DNA of 64,000 bases from Clostridia bacterium. Its GTDB lineage: Bacteria > Bacillota > Clostridia > Lachnospirales > Cellulosilyticaceae. The notes beneath the pieces are model-generated. The model did not search any database, was not told the DNA's origin, and saw only the letters and a list, made by a program, of their open reading frames with translations. A program made the position numbers and the translations under genes. Positions 9,749 to 20,192 of this stretch are shown here, in pieces (within the stretch, counting starts at the first letter, position 1; each line of letters opens with the position of its first letter). The stretch covers positions 52,775 through 116,774 of the forward strand of contig JARBUI010000009.1 of assembly GCA_029239755.1 (NCBI GenBank). Reading direction: 5' to 3'.

Positions 9749-12700
9749 ATGCAAATAAGAAAGAGAATAAGTTTATTGCTGGTCGTAGCAATACTAATGA
9801 CATTATTTCCAGTAACAGTACCAGTTATGGCAGCAGAAACAACAAACATACAGCTGGTTAAAGACACTGCAAATTACGGAAATGTAGCTACAGGACAGGT
9901 ATTTTATTTTGGTCAGTATACAAAGAATGATAACAGCAAGGCACCTATTCTATGGCGTGTTATGGGAGTGGAAAGTGGTGAGGTTACGCTCATGAGTGAG
10001 TACATATTAGAATATAGAAAGTACGATGATTCATCCCATCAAAATTGGGCAGGCTCAGATATTTGTCGCTATCTTAATAGTCAAGATATCTATACAAGTG
10101 ATGGCTTTTTGACGACAGCCTTTACCACAGCAGAGCAGGGGGATATTGTCCCTTATGGAATAAACGACGAATCATATGGCTGGGGAACAATAGATAGTAT
10201 GCAAAGAATTGTCTTACCATCTATTAATGAGGTGCGAGCTGGGGGCGCTTTTGGCTGGAACCAAGACAGTGATAGAGTAGCACAAGAAGCAGAGGGATAT
10301 AGATATAGAGAGACTCCTTTTAATAAAGACTGGTGGCTACGGTCGCCATCATATATGACTGACCTTGCTGATTGTGTAGTCAGCTGGGGTCAGGTTTTTG
10401 GTGGCTGGGTCACCTCTCACATGGGTGTACGTCCTGCTTTTAAGCTCGATATGTCTAATGTGCTCTTTGCATCTGATGCATATGGAGGTGGAGTAAAGAA
10501 GGGAACACCAAGTAGTACGCTAAATAGTGTACAAGATACAAGTAATGATAAAAAGTTGACTTTGATAGATAAATACGATGAAAGTAGCAACCCTACAGGT
10601 CAAAAGACAATTTCAGCTGTGGCAAAGGGCAAATACATACCAGGGGACCCCACAGAAATAGAAATTAATTATTCAGGAGCTACGACAGGAGCTAATCAGT
10701 ATCTTTCAGCTATGATGATAAATGATAGTGGGATAAAATATTATGGTGTTATTAAAGCATTGCCAGCTGATGAAGATACAAGTGGTACTGCAAAATTAAC
10801 GATTCCAGCAGACTTTGATGATACGATGGCGATAAAAATCTTTACAGAACAATTAAACGGTGACAAAATGACAGACTATGCCAGTGAACCAGTGCCAGTT
10901 ACAATTACTGCTGCTACTAATGAAGCAGCTTTAACGCTTCATAAAGGTGATAAGGTTTATTTTGGGAGAAAGGGAGACGCACCTATCCTCTGGCGTGTAA
11001 TGGAAAAGGATATGGCAGCTGAAACTTTGACTTTAATGAGTGAGTGTATATTAGAATATAGACAATATGATCCTTCGGAACACAACAATTGGTCAGGTTC
11101 AGATATTTGCAACTATCTGAATAGCACAGGGAGCTATGAAAATGATGACACTGAAAAGGGCTTTCTAAAAACAGCCTTTACGGAGGATGAACAAGGATGG
11201 ATTACAACTTACAGCACTATAGTGGAAAGTGGTTATAACTCGGAAGATACTTTTAGACCTGAACAGCAAATTGTCCTTCCATCTGCTAATGAAGTGAAGG
11301 ATAGTGGAACTTGGGCATTTAGTGGTAATCCTAGCAGAATAGCTCAGAATGTAGAAATCGTTCAGCAGACATATAATCAACGCTGGTGGTTGCGGTCTCC
11401 AGGAAATGGTAATGGCAATGGAGCATATGTGAGTCCCTTGGGACATTTGTTTGACCACGGTCGCTATGTTTTTAATGAGTTAGGTGTTCGTCCTGTTTTA
11501 AAACTGAATCTATCCTCTGTATCCTTTGCATCTGTAGAACATATTGAGGCAGCCAATGGGTTAACAAACATACTAAATGGTATGAGTAAAGATGATTTAA
11601 AACTGCGATTGCCATTAGTAGTAGCTGCTGAAACGACTAAGGGCGATGAAGGCTTTGATATAAAGTGGCAGTTAGATAGTGTAAACTACAATCCTGATAT
11701 AAAAACAGTACAAACTTTCTTAGTGCCAGGTAAAGTGACATTTGATACAGAGGGAATTGTAAAACTAGTAGATGGCGTAAGCCTTGATGCAACTATTGAG
11801 GTAACAGTGGACGAAGCGAGCTATCATATTACTTATCATCTTAATGAAGGGAGCCAGGTGAGTAGTGCTCCAACTAAGTTTTCATATGGAACAGAAACAA
11901 CCTTACCAATGCCTACAAGACAAGGTTATACCTTTGCAGGATGGTATGATAATCAAAATCTGACAGGTGCAGCAATTACTGCTATTGGTACTCATGAAGT
12001 GGGAGATAAGGAATATTGGGCAAAGTGGACACAAGCCCCAACAATTACAACTACGAGTTTAGGAAATGGAACAGTAGGTACAAGCTATAGTCAAGTCCTG
12101 GAAGCAATAGGGGATATACCTATTACATGGTCAGTCAAAGCAGGGGCTTTACCAGTAGGGCTTACCTTAGATCCTGCAACAGGAGAGATAAGAGGGGTAC
12201 CAACAGTGTCAGGGACTTTTAACTTCGCAGTTCAGGCAGCTAATGGAGAAGGCAGTGATACCCAATCATTAAGCATAGTGATTAGTGCAGCTCCAGTAGT
12301 ACCACAAACCTATACCGTAACCTTTAATAGCAACGGGGGAAGCGCTGTAAGCCCTATCATTAATATTTCAAGAGGAACAACCTTAACATTTCCTATTCCA
12401 ACAAGAGCGAATTACCGATTTGAAGGTTGGTTTAGCGGTGATGAAAAGTACACCAATAGTACCCCTATTACTGAAAATGTGACATTAATAGCAAAATGGG
12501 CAGCTATAGGAACACCAAGTGACGGTGGTGGGAACACTACGACATCCAATACATCAACAATAGAGAATCGAATTGCTTCATTAAGAGAAACCCAAAAAGA
12601 ACAAATAGCAGCTTACTTTGAGGAAAGGCTTCCTTATACAACCTTAAATCCTTCATTAACAATTGAAATGCTCAAGCAGCTTACAGGAAATAAATTCACA

Positions 12701-13357
12701 GAAGCAGAGCTGGAGGCAATCTTAGCGTCACCAGCACTTTTAGAAAAGTTGGGCATTACTGAGGATATAGCGATTCATTTAATTACACCTCAGCCTATTG
12801 AAGACGCAGCTTTTACAGATGTGCCCCGAAGTCACTGGGCATATGAAACTATTAGAGAGGCAGCAAGACTTGGTATTGCTGCAGGCATGCCAGATGACAG
12901 CTTTGCACCAAGGGCTCCGCTTCAAGCTGCAGATACGTTTACTTTCCTAGACCGGATATTACTTTTAAATCATGTGGAGGGTATGAGGCTTACTAGAAGT
13001 ACAGTGGAAAAATACATCAGCAACAAAGGCCACTGGGCATTTTACAGCATGGCATCTATTGGTTCAAGGCTGAGTGAAGAAACACTAAAGACCATTAGCC
13101 AGCTTGGAAGTGAGCCTCTTTCTAGAGAATTGCTAGCCGAGGTGCTTTATGAAATAACAGAGGGCAAGTTAGAACCTATAAGAGAAGAGATAGCCTTTGC
13201 AGACACTGAAACGTCTCCTTATAAAGAAGCTATAGCTTACTGCACAAAGTTAGGGCTCATAAGTGGAAGGGGCAGTACACGTATGGCACCAAATAAAGCT
13301 GTAACAAGAGCAGAACTTATGTCTATCTTAATAAGATTAGACAATGTTTTGAAATAA
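9749..13357 (+). CDS. S-layer homology protein with two DUF6273-like modules, InlB/List-Bact-type repeats and an Ig-like domain
   Basis: Signal peptide MQIRKRISLLLVVAILMTLFPVTVPVMA; two WWLRSP...GVRPxxKL modules; YTFAGWYDNQNLTG and YRFEGWFSGDEKY repeats; C-terminal SLH (FTDVPRSHWAYETIREAARLGIAAGMPDDSFAPRAPL). ORF table start is 9722. Confidence 0.85.
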   Translation: MQIRKRISLLLVVAILMTLFPVTVPVMAAETTNIQLVKDTANYGNVATGQVFYFGQYTKNDNSKAPILWRVMGVESGEVTLMSEYILEYRKYDDSSHQNWAGSDICRYLNSQDIYTSDGFLTTAFTTAEQGDIVPYGINDESYGWGTIDSMQRIVLPSINEVRAGGAFGWNQDSDRVAQEAEGYRYRETPFNKDWWLRSPSYMTDLADCVVSWGQVFGGWVTSHMGVRPAFKLDMSNVLFASDAYGGGVKKGTPSSTLNSVQDTSNDKKLTLIDKYDESSNPTGQKTISAVAKGKYIPGDPTEIEINYSGATTGANQYLSAMMINDSGIKYYGVIKALPADEDTSGTAKLTIPADFDDTMAIKIFTEQLNGDKMTDYASEPVPVTITAATNEAALTLHKGDKVYFGRKGDAPILWRVMEKDMAAETLTLMSECILEYRQYDPSEHNNWSGSDICNYLNSTGSYENDDTEKGFLKTAFTEDEQGWITTYSTIVESGYNSEDTFRPEQQIVLPSANEVKDSGTWAFSGNPSRIAQNVEIVQQTYNQRWWLRSPGNGNGNGAYVSPLGHLFDHGRYVFNELGVRPVLKLNLSSVSFASVEHIEAANGLTNILNGMSKDDLKLRLPLVVAAETTKGDEGFDIKWQLDSVNYNPDIKTVQTFLVPGKVTFDTEGIVKLVDGVSLDATIEVTVDEASYHITYHLNEGSQVSSAPTKFSYGTETTLPMPTRQGYTFAGWYDNQNLTGAAITAIGTHEVGDKEYWAKWTQAPTITTTSLGNGTVGTSYSQVLEAIGDIPITWSVKAGALPVGLTLDPATGEIRGVPTVSGTFNFAVQAANGEGSDTQSLSIVISAAPVVPQTYTVTFNSNGGSAVSPIINISRGTTLTFPIPTRANYRFEGWFSGDEKYTNSTPITENVTLIAKWAAIGTPSDGGGNTTTSNTSTIENRIASLRETQKEQIAAYFEERLPYTTLNPSLTIEMLKQLTGNKFTEAELEAILASPALLEKLGITEDIAIHLITPQPIEDAAFTDVPRSHWAYETIREAARLGIAAGMPDDSFAPRAPLQAADTFTFLDRILLLNHVEGMRLTRSTVEKYISNKGHWAFYSMASIGSRLSEETLKTISQLGSEPLSRELLAEVLYEITEGKLEPIREEIAFADTETSPYKEAIAYCTKLGLISGRGSTRMAPNKAVTRAELMSILIRLDNVLK

Positions 13358-13468
13358 TAATACCCAAGCTTTCTTGTTCCACAAGTACATTCTTTGTATG
13401 CTTTCTTGCATCGTTCAGCAGTTAAAGATATAATAAATGATAAGAATAGATATAAGGAGTAGTCGATT

Positions 13469-13981
13469 ATGAGTATGGATAAACAGGCACTTACCTTGGC
13501 ACTTCAAGATATGGAAGATTTTGCAATGCTTAAGCAGCTGGATTGTCCCCCTATCTATTTGTTAGGGGGATCTGCTTGTATTATAGAGGGATACTTAGAT
13601 AGAGCAACTCGCGATATAGATATTGTGGATTTGGAGTATTCAGCACAAGCTGGGAGGCTTTTTAGGATACTGGGGGATGTGGATTATTTAGATACCATGC
13701 TGACTACTTTGGCAGAAGACTATAAAGAAAGAGCAGTACGTGTTAGTGCTGTTAAAAAGATAGAAGTCTATGCATTAAGCAGAGAAGATATTATTGTAAC
13801 TAAAATAGGCCGGTATTCAGAAAAGGATAAGGAAGATATCAAAAAACTTATAAAAAAATGTGATAAGCATACCATCAATGAGTTAATAGAGAGCGTAAAG
13901 CAAAGACAGAATATAAGTGTCAAGGTTAAGGAATATTTCATTAACAATGTGGAAAAATTCAGGAGGGATTTTGATGTATAG
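13469..13981 (+). CDS. DUF6036-like nucleotidyltransferase-fold protein
   Basis: YLLGGSACIIEGYLDRATRDIDIVDL fits a nucleotidyltransferase GGS...DxD motif. Confidence 0.7.
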   Translation: MSMDKQALTLALQDMEDFAMLKQLDCPPIYLLGGSACIIEGYLDRATRDIDIVDLEYSAQAGRLFRILGDVDYLDTMLTTLAEDYKERAVRVSAVKKIEVYALSREDIIVTKIGRYSEKDKEDIKKLIKKCDKHTINELIESVKQRQNISVKVKEYFINNVEKFRRDFDV

Positions 13982-14312
13982 CATGTTGCAAAGAAATCTC
14001 AATGGGTATTTTAGCTCATACAATGAGGGAGATGAACACTACCGTTATCAAGTAGCTGAAGTATTAAAGGGACTTATGAGTAAAGAAATATATGATAGGT
14101 GGAAAGTAGAGGCTCCAGAGAAATATGCAGAAGTTAATCGTTTAGTTTATTATATTAAACAATACACTCCGCAGTTTCCGAGGTTTGAAACATTAAACTG
14201 GGACTTGTGGGGAATGGGATATCAAGCTATGCCGAGCAATGGGTCATTAGATGAGCATCTATTAGAGAAACTAAAAATTGTTAATATGTGCTTAGGAGCG
14301 GCGTATCTTTAG
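13974..14312 (+). CDS. hypothetical protein translationally coupled to the upstream nucleotidyltransferase-like gene
   Basis: ATG at 13974 overlaps the upstream stop by 8 bp and is preceded by AGGAGGG; the ORF-table start (13917) is probably too early. Confidence 0.7.
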   Translation: MYSMLQRNLNGYFSSYNEGDEHYRYQVAEVLKGLMSKEIYDRWKVEAPEKYAEVNRLVYYIKQYTPQFPRFETLNWDLWGMGYQAMPSNGSLDEHLLEKLKIVNMCLGAAYL

Positions 14313-14369
14313 TAATAGGATGAACACTTTGGGATTAAACGAATCTAAGGCTGGAATAATTCTTAATAG

Positions 14370-15719
<1,350 letters not shown>

Positions 15720-15750
15720 AGGTTTAATATATGAAATAAAAGAATGTACA

Positions 15751-15788
15751 TCAACTAGAACGGAAGCTTATCTGTTCTAGTTTTTTGT
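15751..15788 (+). terminator. Rho-independent terminator
   Basis: AACTAGAAC...GTTCTAGTT + TTTT. Confidence 0.8.
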
Positions 15789-16000
15789 ATAAGGGAAAAG
15801 GATTTAAACAACCTACTAAATAGTATTGACAATAGAATGAAATACATAATATATTACTTATATAGGTAACTTGTTACGTATTTCTAAAAACCAATTATAG
15901 AAGCACCTTAAATGACATATATTTTGACAAACAAAAATATATAACTTGTATGCTGGAGGAGATTAATTTTATTATGTTATAGCTATGAAGGAGGGGAAGC

Positions 16001-16852
16001 ATGTTGAAAGTGAAGGTATCAACAAACAAGTACAGTGATATTATAATCCAAAGGGGAAAGATCACCGCATATATGACACTGGCGCTGTCTATTATGGCAC
16101 TCTTTGCATCTATTGCAGGAGTTTTTGAGAAAAGCATTTACGGGGAAGCTTTAAATGCAGGGACAATAACTGAGTTTTTACTGGTAGGGTCAGTGGCGCA
16201 GGATATCACTTTTATTCCACTGGCGCTACTTCTAATGCTGCTGTCTGTGATGTTTCTTAAACGAGCAGGTTACAAAACCTTGGTTACTATCCTTGGGCTA
16301 GTAGGTAATTTCTTTTATGGATATGGACTCTATGTCATGCAGGGGCAGTATACTTCTATTTACCTCATTTATCTAGCGGTATTCAGCTTATCTCTATACA
16401 GTATGATCTTTGGGCTATTAAGTTTTACCCCGGAGTTTGTGCTAAAAACCTCACTTCCCCGACTGCTTCGCAAAGCTATAAGTATCTTTTTATTTAGCAT
16501 GGTAGTCATACTTGGTTTAATATGGATAATTCGGATTATGCCTGGTATTATCAGACATGTCCCAACGGATACTTATGCAGTTTTTGTCCTTGATTTGGGG
16601 ATAGTGTTCCCAGCAGTTGCTATTACTGCCGTTATGTTAATGCGAAATAAGTCTTTTGGAAATATCCTAGCAGGGATTGCACTGTTTAAGACATTTACAG
16701 TCTGCCTATCCTGGGGATTTGGAGAGTGGTATGGACGCCTTTATGGCAGTCTCACAGGTAACCTTGACATGCTTATCATTCCTGGAGTACTGACTTTAAT
16801 AAGTGCTGTATTCTTTGTACTATATCTCTTAAAACTAAAGAAGATTCGATAA
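16001..16852 (+). CDS. multi-pass membrane protein of unknown function
   Basis: 283 aa, multiple hydrophobic segments; GGAGGGG RBS; no family confidently recognised. Confidence 0.7.
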   Translation: MLKVKVSTNKYSDIIIQRGKITAYMTLALSIMALFASIAGVFEKSIYGEALNAGTITEFLLVGSVAQDITFIPLALLLMLLSVMFLKRAGYKTLVTILGLVGNFFYGYGLYVMQGQYTSIYLIYLAVFSLSLYSMIFGLLSFTPEFVLKTSLPRLLRKAISIFLFSMVVILGLIWIIRIMPGIIRHVPTDTYAVFVLDLGIVFPAVAITAVMLMRNKSFGNILAGIALFKTFTVCLSWGFGEWYGRLYGSLTGNLDMLIIPGVLTLISAVFFVLYLLKLKKIR

Positions 16853-16922
16853 AAATGTAACATTCCCCAGATATTATAAGTATTATAGTAGAGAAATAAG
16901 TTAAGTTTTGGAGGCCTAGCCA

Positions 16923-17177
16923 ATGAATTACCAGGGACATCAAATGCCTAAGGTTCAAAATAGAGAGCCAATCAATTATACCATGCTGACAGAACCGTTT
17001 TTTGCAGAAACACTAAAAAAAGCAGTAGGGCAATCAGTAGTTATTGAGACAGTTAGAGGAAACTTACAAGGGATACTAACAGATGTAAAGATGGATCATG
17101 TTGTTGTAAAGTCGTATGACAGTGACACGGTATTTTATGTCCGAGTGCAGCAAATTGTCCATGTAATGCCCAGTTAA
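16923..17177 (+). CDS. YuzF/DUF2642-like small protein
   Basis: VIETVRGNLQGILTDVKMDHVVVKSYDSDTVFYVRVQQIVHVMP pattern. Confidence 0.65.
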   Translation: MNYQGHQMPKVQNREPINYTMLTEPFFAETLKKAVGQSVVIETVRGNLQGILTDVKMDHVVVKSYDSDTVFYVRVQQIVHVMPS

Positions 17178-17230
17178 GTCTCTTAAACAAAAAAATGAGT
17201 TATATAAGATTGACTGTCAAAACGTTTAAA

Positions 17231-17278
17231 AATAGATTAAAATCTCTTGCTTGATATCCGATAGAGCAAGAGATTTTT
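17231..17278. terminator. Rho-independent terminator
   Basis: AAATCTCTTGCT...AGCAAGAGATTT stem with T run. Confidence 0.8.
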
Positions 17279-17417
17279 TAAGAGGGAAAGGATAAGGCAT
17301 AGAAAACGAGAGATGATAGCAGTCTCAACACCAGAGTTGCCTTCACCGATGACAGCTGCGTTTTTGTCTTTAAATAAAGGAGTAGTATAATGCAATGTCA
17401 ATAGAAAGGATCTATAT

Positions 17418-17744
17418 ATGACGGCTTTTACCGAAAAAGTTATTAATATTATATTAGGGATCCCAAGTGGTAAAGTCATGACCTATGGACAAGTTTCAAG
17501 AATTGCAGGAAGCCCTAGGGGTGCGCGACAGGTTGTGCGTATTCTTCACGGGATGAGCCATAAATATGGACTTCCATGGCACCGGGTAATTAACGCAAAA
17601 GGACAGATTGCCCTAAGAAATGATGCAGCCTATAAGGAGCAGATAACATGCCTTGAGATGGAAGGAGTTGAGGTGGATATAAACGGAGAGATTGATTTAG
17701 CCAAATACCAGTGGCACCCCTTGCTTGACCCGCTTGAGAGATAA
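17418..17744 (+). CDS. MGMT-family alkyltransferase-like protein (ATL; Cys replaced by Trp)
   Basis: MTYGQVSRIAGSPRGARQVVRIL...GLPWHRVINAKGQIAL; active-site PCHR replaced by PWHR. Confidence 0.9.
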   Translation: MTAFTEKVINIILGIPSGKVMTYGQVSRIAGSPRGARQVVRILHGMSHKYGLPWHRVINAKGQIALRNDAAYKEQITCLEMEGVEVDINGEIDLAKYQWHPLLDPLER

Positions 17745-17808
17745 GAAGACATAGTTGGATATTATGAAGGTATAGGAGAATTTGGATAGCCTAAATTTTA
17801 AAAAGTAG

Positions 17809-17837
17809 TTGAGTCTTCAGCCAAATCAGGCTATACT
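17809..17837 (+). promoter_or_regulatory. putative sigma-A promoter
   Basis: TTGAGT-17 nt-TATACT upstream of the structured leader. Confidence 0.55.
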
Positions 17838-17859
17838 ATTCCTTGTTGAAACTAATAAA

Positions 17860-17950
17860 AACCTAATCTTTGCCACCGGGTAAAGATTGTAAGGTGCTTA
17901 GAAACATTCCGTTAGGTCTTAGAAGGAATGTTCTCGGGGCACCTTTTTTA
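17860..17950 (+). ncRNA. structured leader with terminator upstream of a MATE gene; candidate guanidine-IV (mepA-motif) riboswitch
   Basis: Hairpin AATCTTT-GCCACCGGGT-AAAGATT, potential pairing ACCTAA(17861-17866)/TTAGGT(17912-17917), then terminator GGTGC...GCACC-TTTTTT. Gene context matches this class, but the class call was not checked against a covariance model. Confidence 0.55.
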
Positions 17951-17969
17951 CTTTTAAGGAGGAGTATAG

Positions 17970-19295
17970 ATGGAAAAGTCTATTTTAAAAGATTTTACGA
18001 AGTATGTCAGCTTGAACATTCTGGGCATGATAGGGCTTTCCTGTTATATTCTCGCAGATACCTTTTTTGTTGCAGAAGCATTGGGATCTGCAGGTATTGC
18101 AGCTCTGAATTTCTCTATAGCGATTTACAGCATCATTCATGGCACAGGGCTCATGATTGGGATTGGCGGTGCTGCAAGATACAGCATATTAAAAGCTCAA
18201 AAGGAGGATAAAAGAGCAGATAGAGTATTTGCTACTTGTTTGAAATTAGGTATCTTTATAGGAGCGATCTTTTTAGTAACAGGTATATTCGGATCAAGAT
18301 CTTTAGCTTTGATTTTAGGTGCAGATACATCTACATTACCTCTGACAAAAACATACCTGATGACAATATTATGTTTTGCCCCATTTTTTATTATCAATAA
18401 CATTATGATTGCCTTTGTGCGCAATGATAATAGTCCTAAGTTATCAATGGCCGCAATGCTGACAGGCAGCTTTTCTAATATCATTTTGGACTATGTTTTC
18501 ATGTTTCCACTTGGAATGGGTATGTTTGGTGCAGCTTTTGCAACAAGTCTTGCACCAATCATCAGCCTAGGGGTACTGCTCATGCATTTTGTAAAAGGGA
18601 AAAATAACTTTAGAACTATCCGTAGCAGAATGCTTTTGTCTTCTGCCCTTGATATATTTAGTTTAGGCCTATCTGCTTTTATTACAGAGGTTTCTTCTGC
18701 TGTGGTTCTTATTACTTTTAACCTGGTGATTTTAAAACTTGAGGGGAACTTAGGCGTCGCGTCATACGGTATTGTTGCCAATATAGCACTTGTGGGCATC
18801 GCGATATTTGTTGGAATCGCGCAGGGTATACAGCCCCTTATCAGCAAGGGGTATGGACTTAAGAATGATGTCGTATTAAAAAAAGTTATGAAATTGGCCT
18901 TGTTTACATCCCTCGTAACAGCATCGATTATCTATTTATCCGTAGTTTGTAATGTTAGTAGTATTATTAGGACCTTTAACAGCGAGCAGAACTTAGAAAT
19001 AGCCCAGATTGCAAAGACAGGGCTAAGCATTTATTTTATAGGTTTTTTGTTTGCAGGCGTCAATATCATTATGGCTGCGTATTTAAGCGCTGTAGAGCGT
19101 GCAAAGGATGCATTTGTTATTTCAGTCGCACGAGGATGTGTTATTATTGTTCCACTGGTTATCTTGTTAAGCAGGACCTTAAAAATGACAGGCATATGGT
19201 TAGCTTTTGTGCTGACGGAATGTATTGTCACGATGATAACAATTTTTGTGATAGGATTAAGGAACAAAGTTAAATTCCGTGTATTGACCAGATGA
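17970..19295 (+). CDS. MATE family efflux transporter
   Basis: 441 aa multi-pass protein; MIGLSCYILADTFFVAEALGSAGIAALNFSIAIYSIIHGTGLMIGIGGAARYSI typical of MATE. Confidence 0.9.
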   Translation: MEKSILKDFTKYVSLNILGMIGLSCYILADTFFVAEALGSAGIAALNFSIAIYSIIHGTGLMIGIGGAARYSILKAQKEDKRADRVFATCLKLGIFIGAIFLVTGIFGSRSLALILGADTSTLPLTKTYLMTILCFAPFFIINNIMIAFVRNDNSPKLSMAAMLTGSFSNIILDYVFMFPLGMGMFGAAFATSLAPIISLGVLLMHFVKGKNNFRTIRSRMLLSSALDIFSLGLSAFITEVSSAVVLITFNLVILKLEGNLGVASYGIVANIALVGIAIFVGIAQGIQPLISKGYGLKNDVVLKKVMKLALFTSLVTASIIYLSVVCNVSSIIRTFNSEQNLEIAQIAKTGLSIYFIGFLFAGVNIIMAAYLSAVERAKDAFVISVARGCVIIVPLVILLSRTLKMTGIWLAFVLTECIVTMITIFVIGLRNKVKFRVLTR

Positions 19296-19349
19296 ATATT
19301 ATTTAATATGATATTCTAGTAAATGAGAAATAGAAAGTAGGGTTCCCAA

Positions 19350-19970
19350 ATGAAGAATATAATACTAGATGTTGATGGTACTTTGTGGGATACAACGGAA
19401 GTTGTAGCCGAAGCATGGAATAAAGCAATTTCTGAAGTAGGGGGAACAGCTGCAGTCGTAACATCCTCTATACTGAAGAAAGAATTCGGAAAGCCCATGG
19501 ACGTCATAGCAAATAATTTATTCTATGATGCAAGTGAGCAAAAAAGAGAGTTAATATTAGAACAGTGCTGCAAATATGAACATGATATCTTAAGCGAAAG
19601 AACAGACAATCTATTGTTTCCGGATGTCAAAGAAACTATTGAGAAACTTTCGGAGAAATGTCGTTTGTTCATTGTGAGTAATTGTCAGTCGGGCTATATT
19701 GAATTATTTATGGAAAAGGCAGGAATAGAAAAGTATATTACTGACTATGAATGCTTTGGAGATACTGGCAAGAGTAAAGGTGAAAACATCAGGCTCGTTA
19801 TAGAAAGAAACCATTTGGATGATGTCATATATGTTGGGGATACCCAAGGCGATTATGAAGCAACGGTATTTGCTGGTATTCCGTTTGTATTTGCAAAGTA
19901 TGGTTTTGGCAGCGTCGAGGCCCCTTATTTGGCTATAGATGGGATAAAAGAATTATTGGGTTTGTGTTAA
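19350..19970 (+). CDS. HAD family hydrolase
   Basis: ILDVDGTLWDTT motif I, FIVSNCQSG motif II, VIYVGDTQGDYEA motif IV. Confidence 0.9.
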   Translation: MKNIILDVDGTLWDTTEVVAEAWNKAISEVGGTAAVVTSSILKKEFGKPMDVIANNLFYDASEQKRELILEQCCKYEHDILSERTDNLLFPDVKETIEKLSEKCRLFIVSNCQSGYIELFMEKAGIEKYITDYECFGDTGKSKGENIRLVIERNHLDDVIYVGDTQGDYEATVFAGIPFVFAKYGFGSVEAPYLAIDGIKELLGLC

Positions 19971-20030
19971 GAAGAGAAAGAAAGTAAAATAAAAAAATAG
20001 ATGAAGTGATATAATGGGGCTGTCGCACCA

Positions 20031-20100
20031 ACATAAATGCAGACACTAAAAAACTACAGAAAATCTGGAGCTTAACGGTGGACTGCATTTTTTTGTTTAT
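20031..20100 (+). terminator. terminator-like inverted repeat
   Basis: AAATGCAG...CTGCATTTTTTT. Confidence 0.6.
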
Positions 20101-20192
20101 GTAGTCAGAAGTATAGGAGTATGCTAATATTTAGATAAGATGGTTGCTATGAGTGTTCTGGTTGTCGGGCTGGAAGGAGAAAAAGAACATAT

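Noticed and set aside
13917-13973. Upstream extension of the second gene of the nucleotidyltransferase pair
   Set aside because: No RBS for 13917; AGGAGGG places the start at 13974.
15867-15878. GTAACTTGTTAC palindrome upstream of the 16001 membrane protein
   Set aside because: Short and AT-rich; could be an operator but not distinguishable from chance without comparative data.
17870-18211. 113-aa plus-strand ORF
   Set aside because: Overlaps the leader hairpin/terminator and the MATE gene out of frame.
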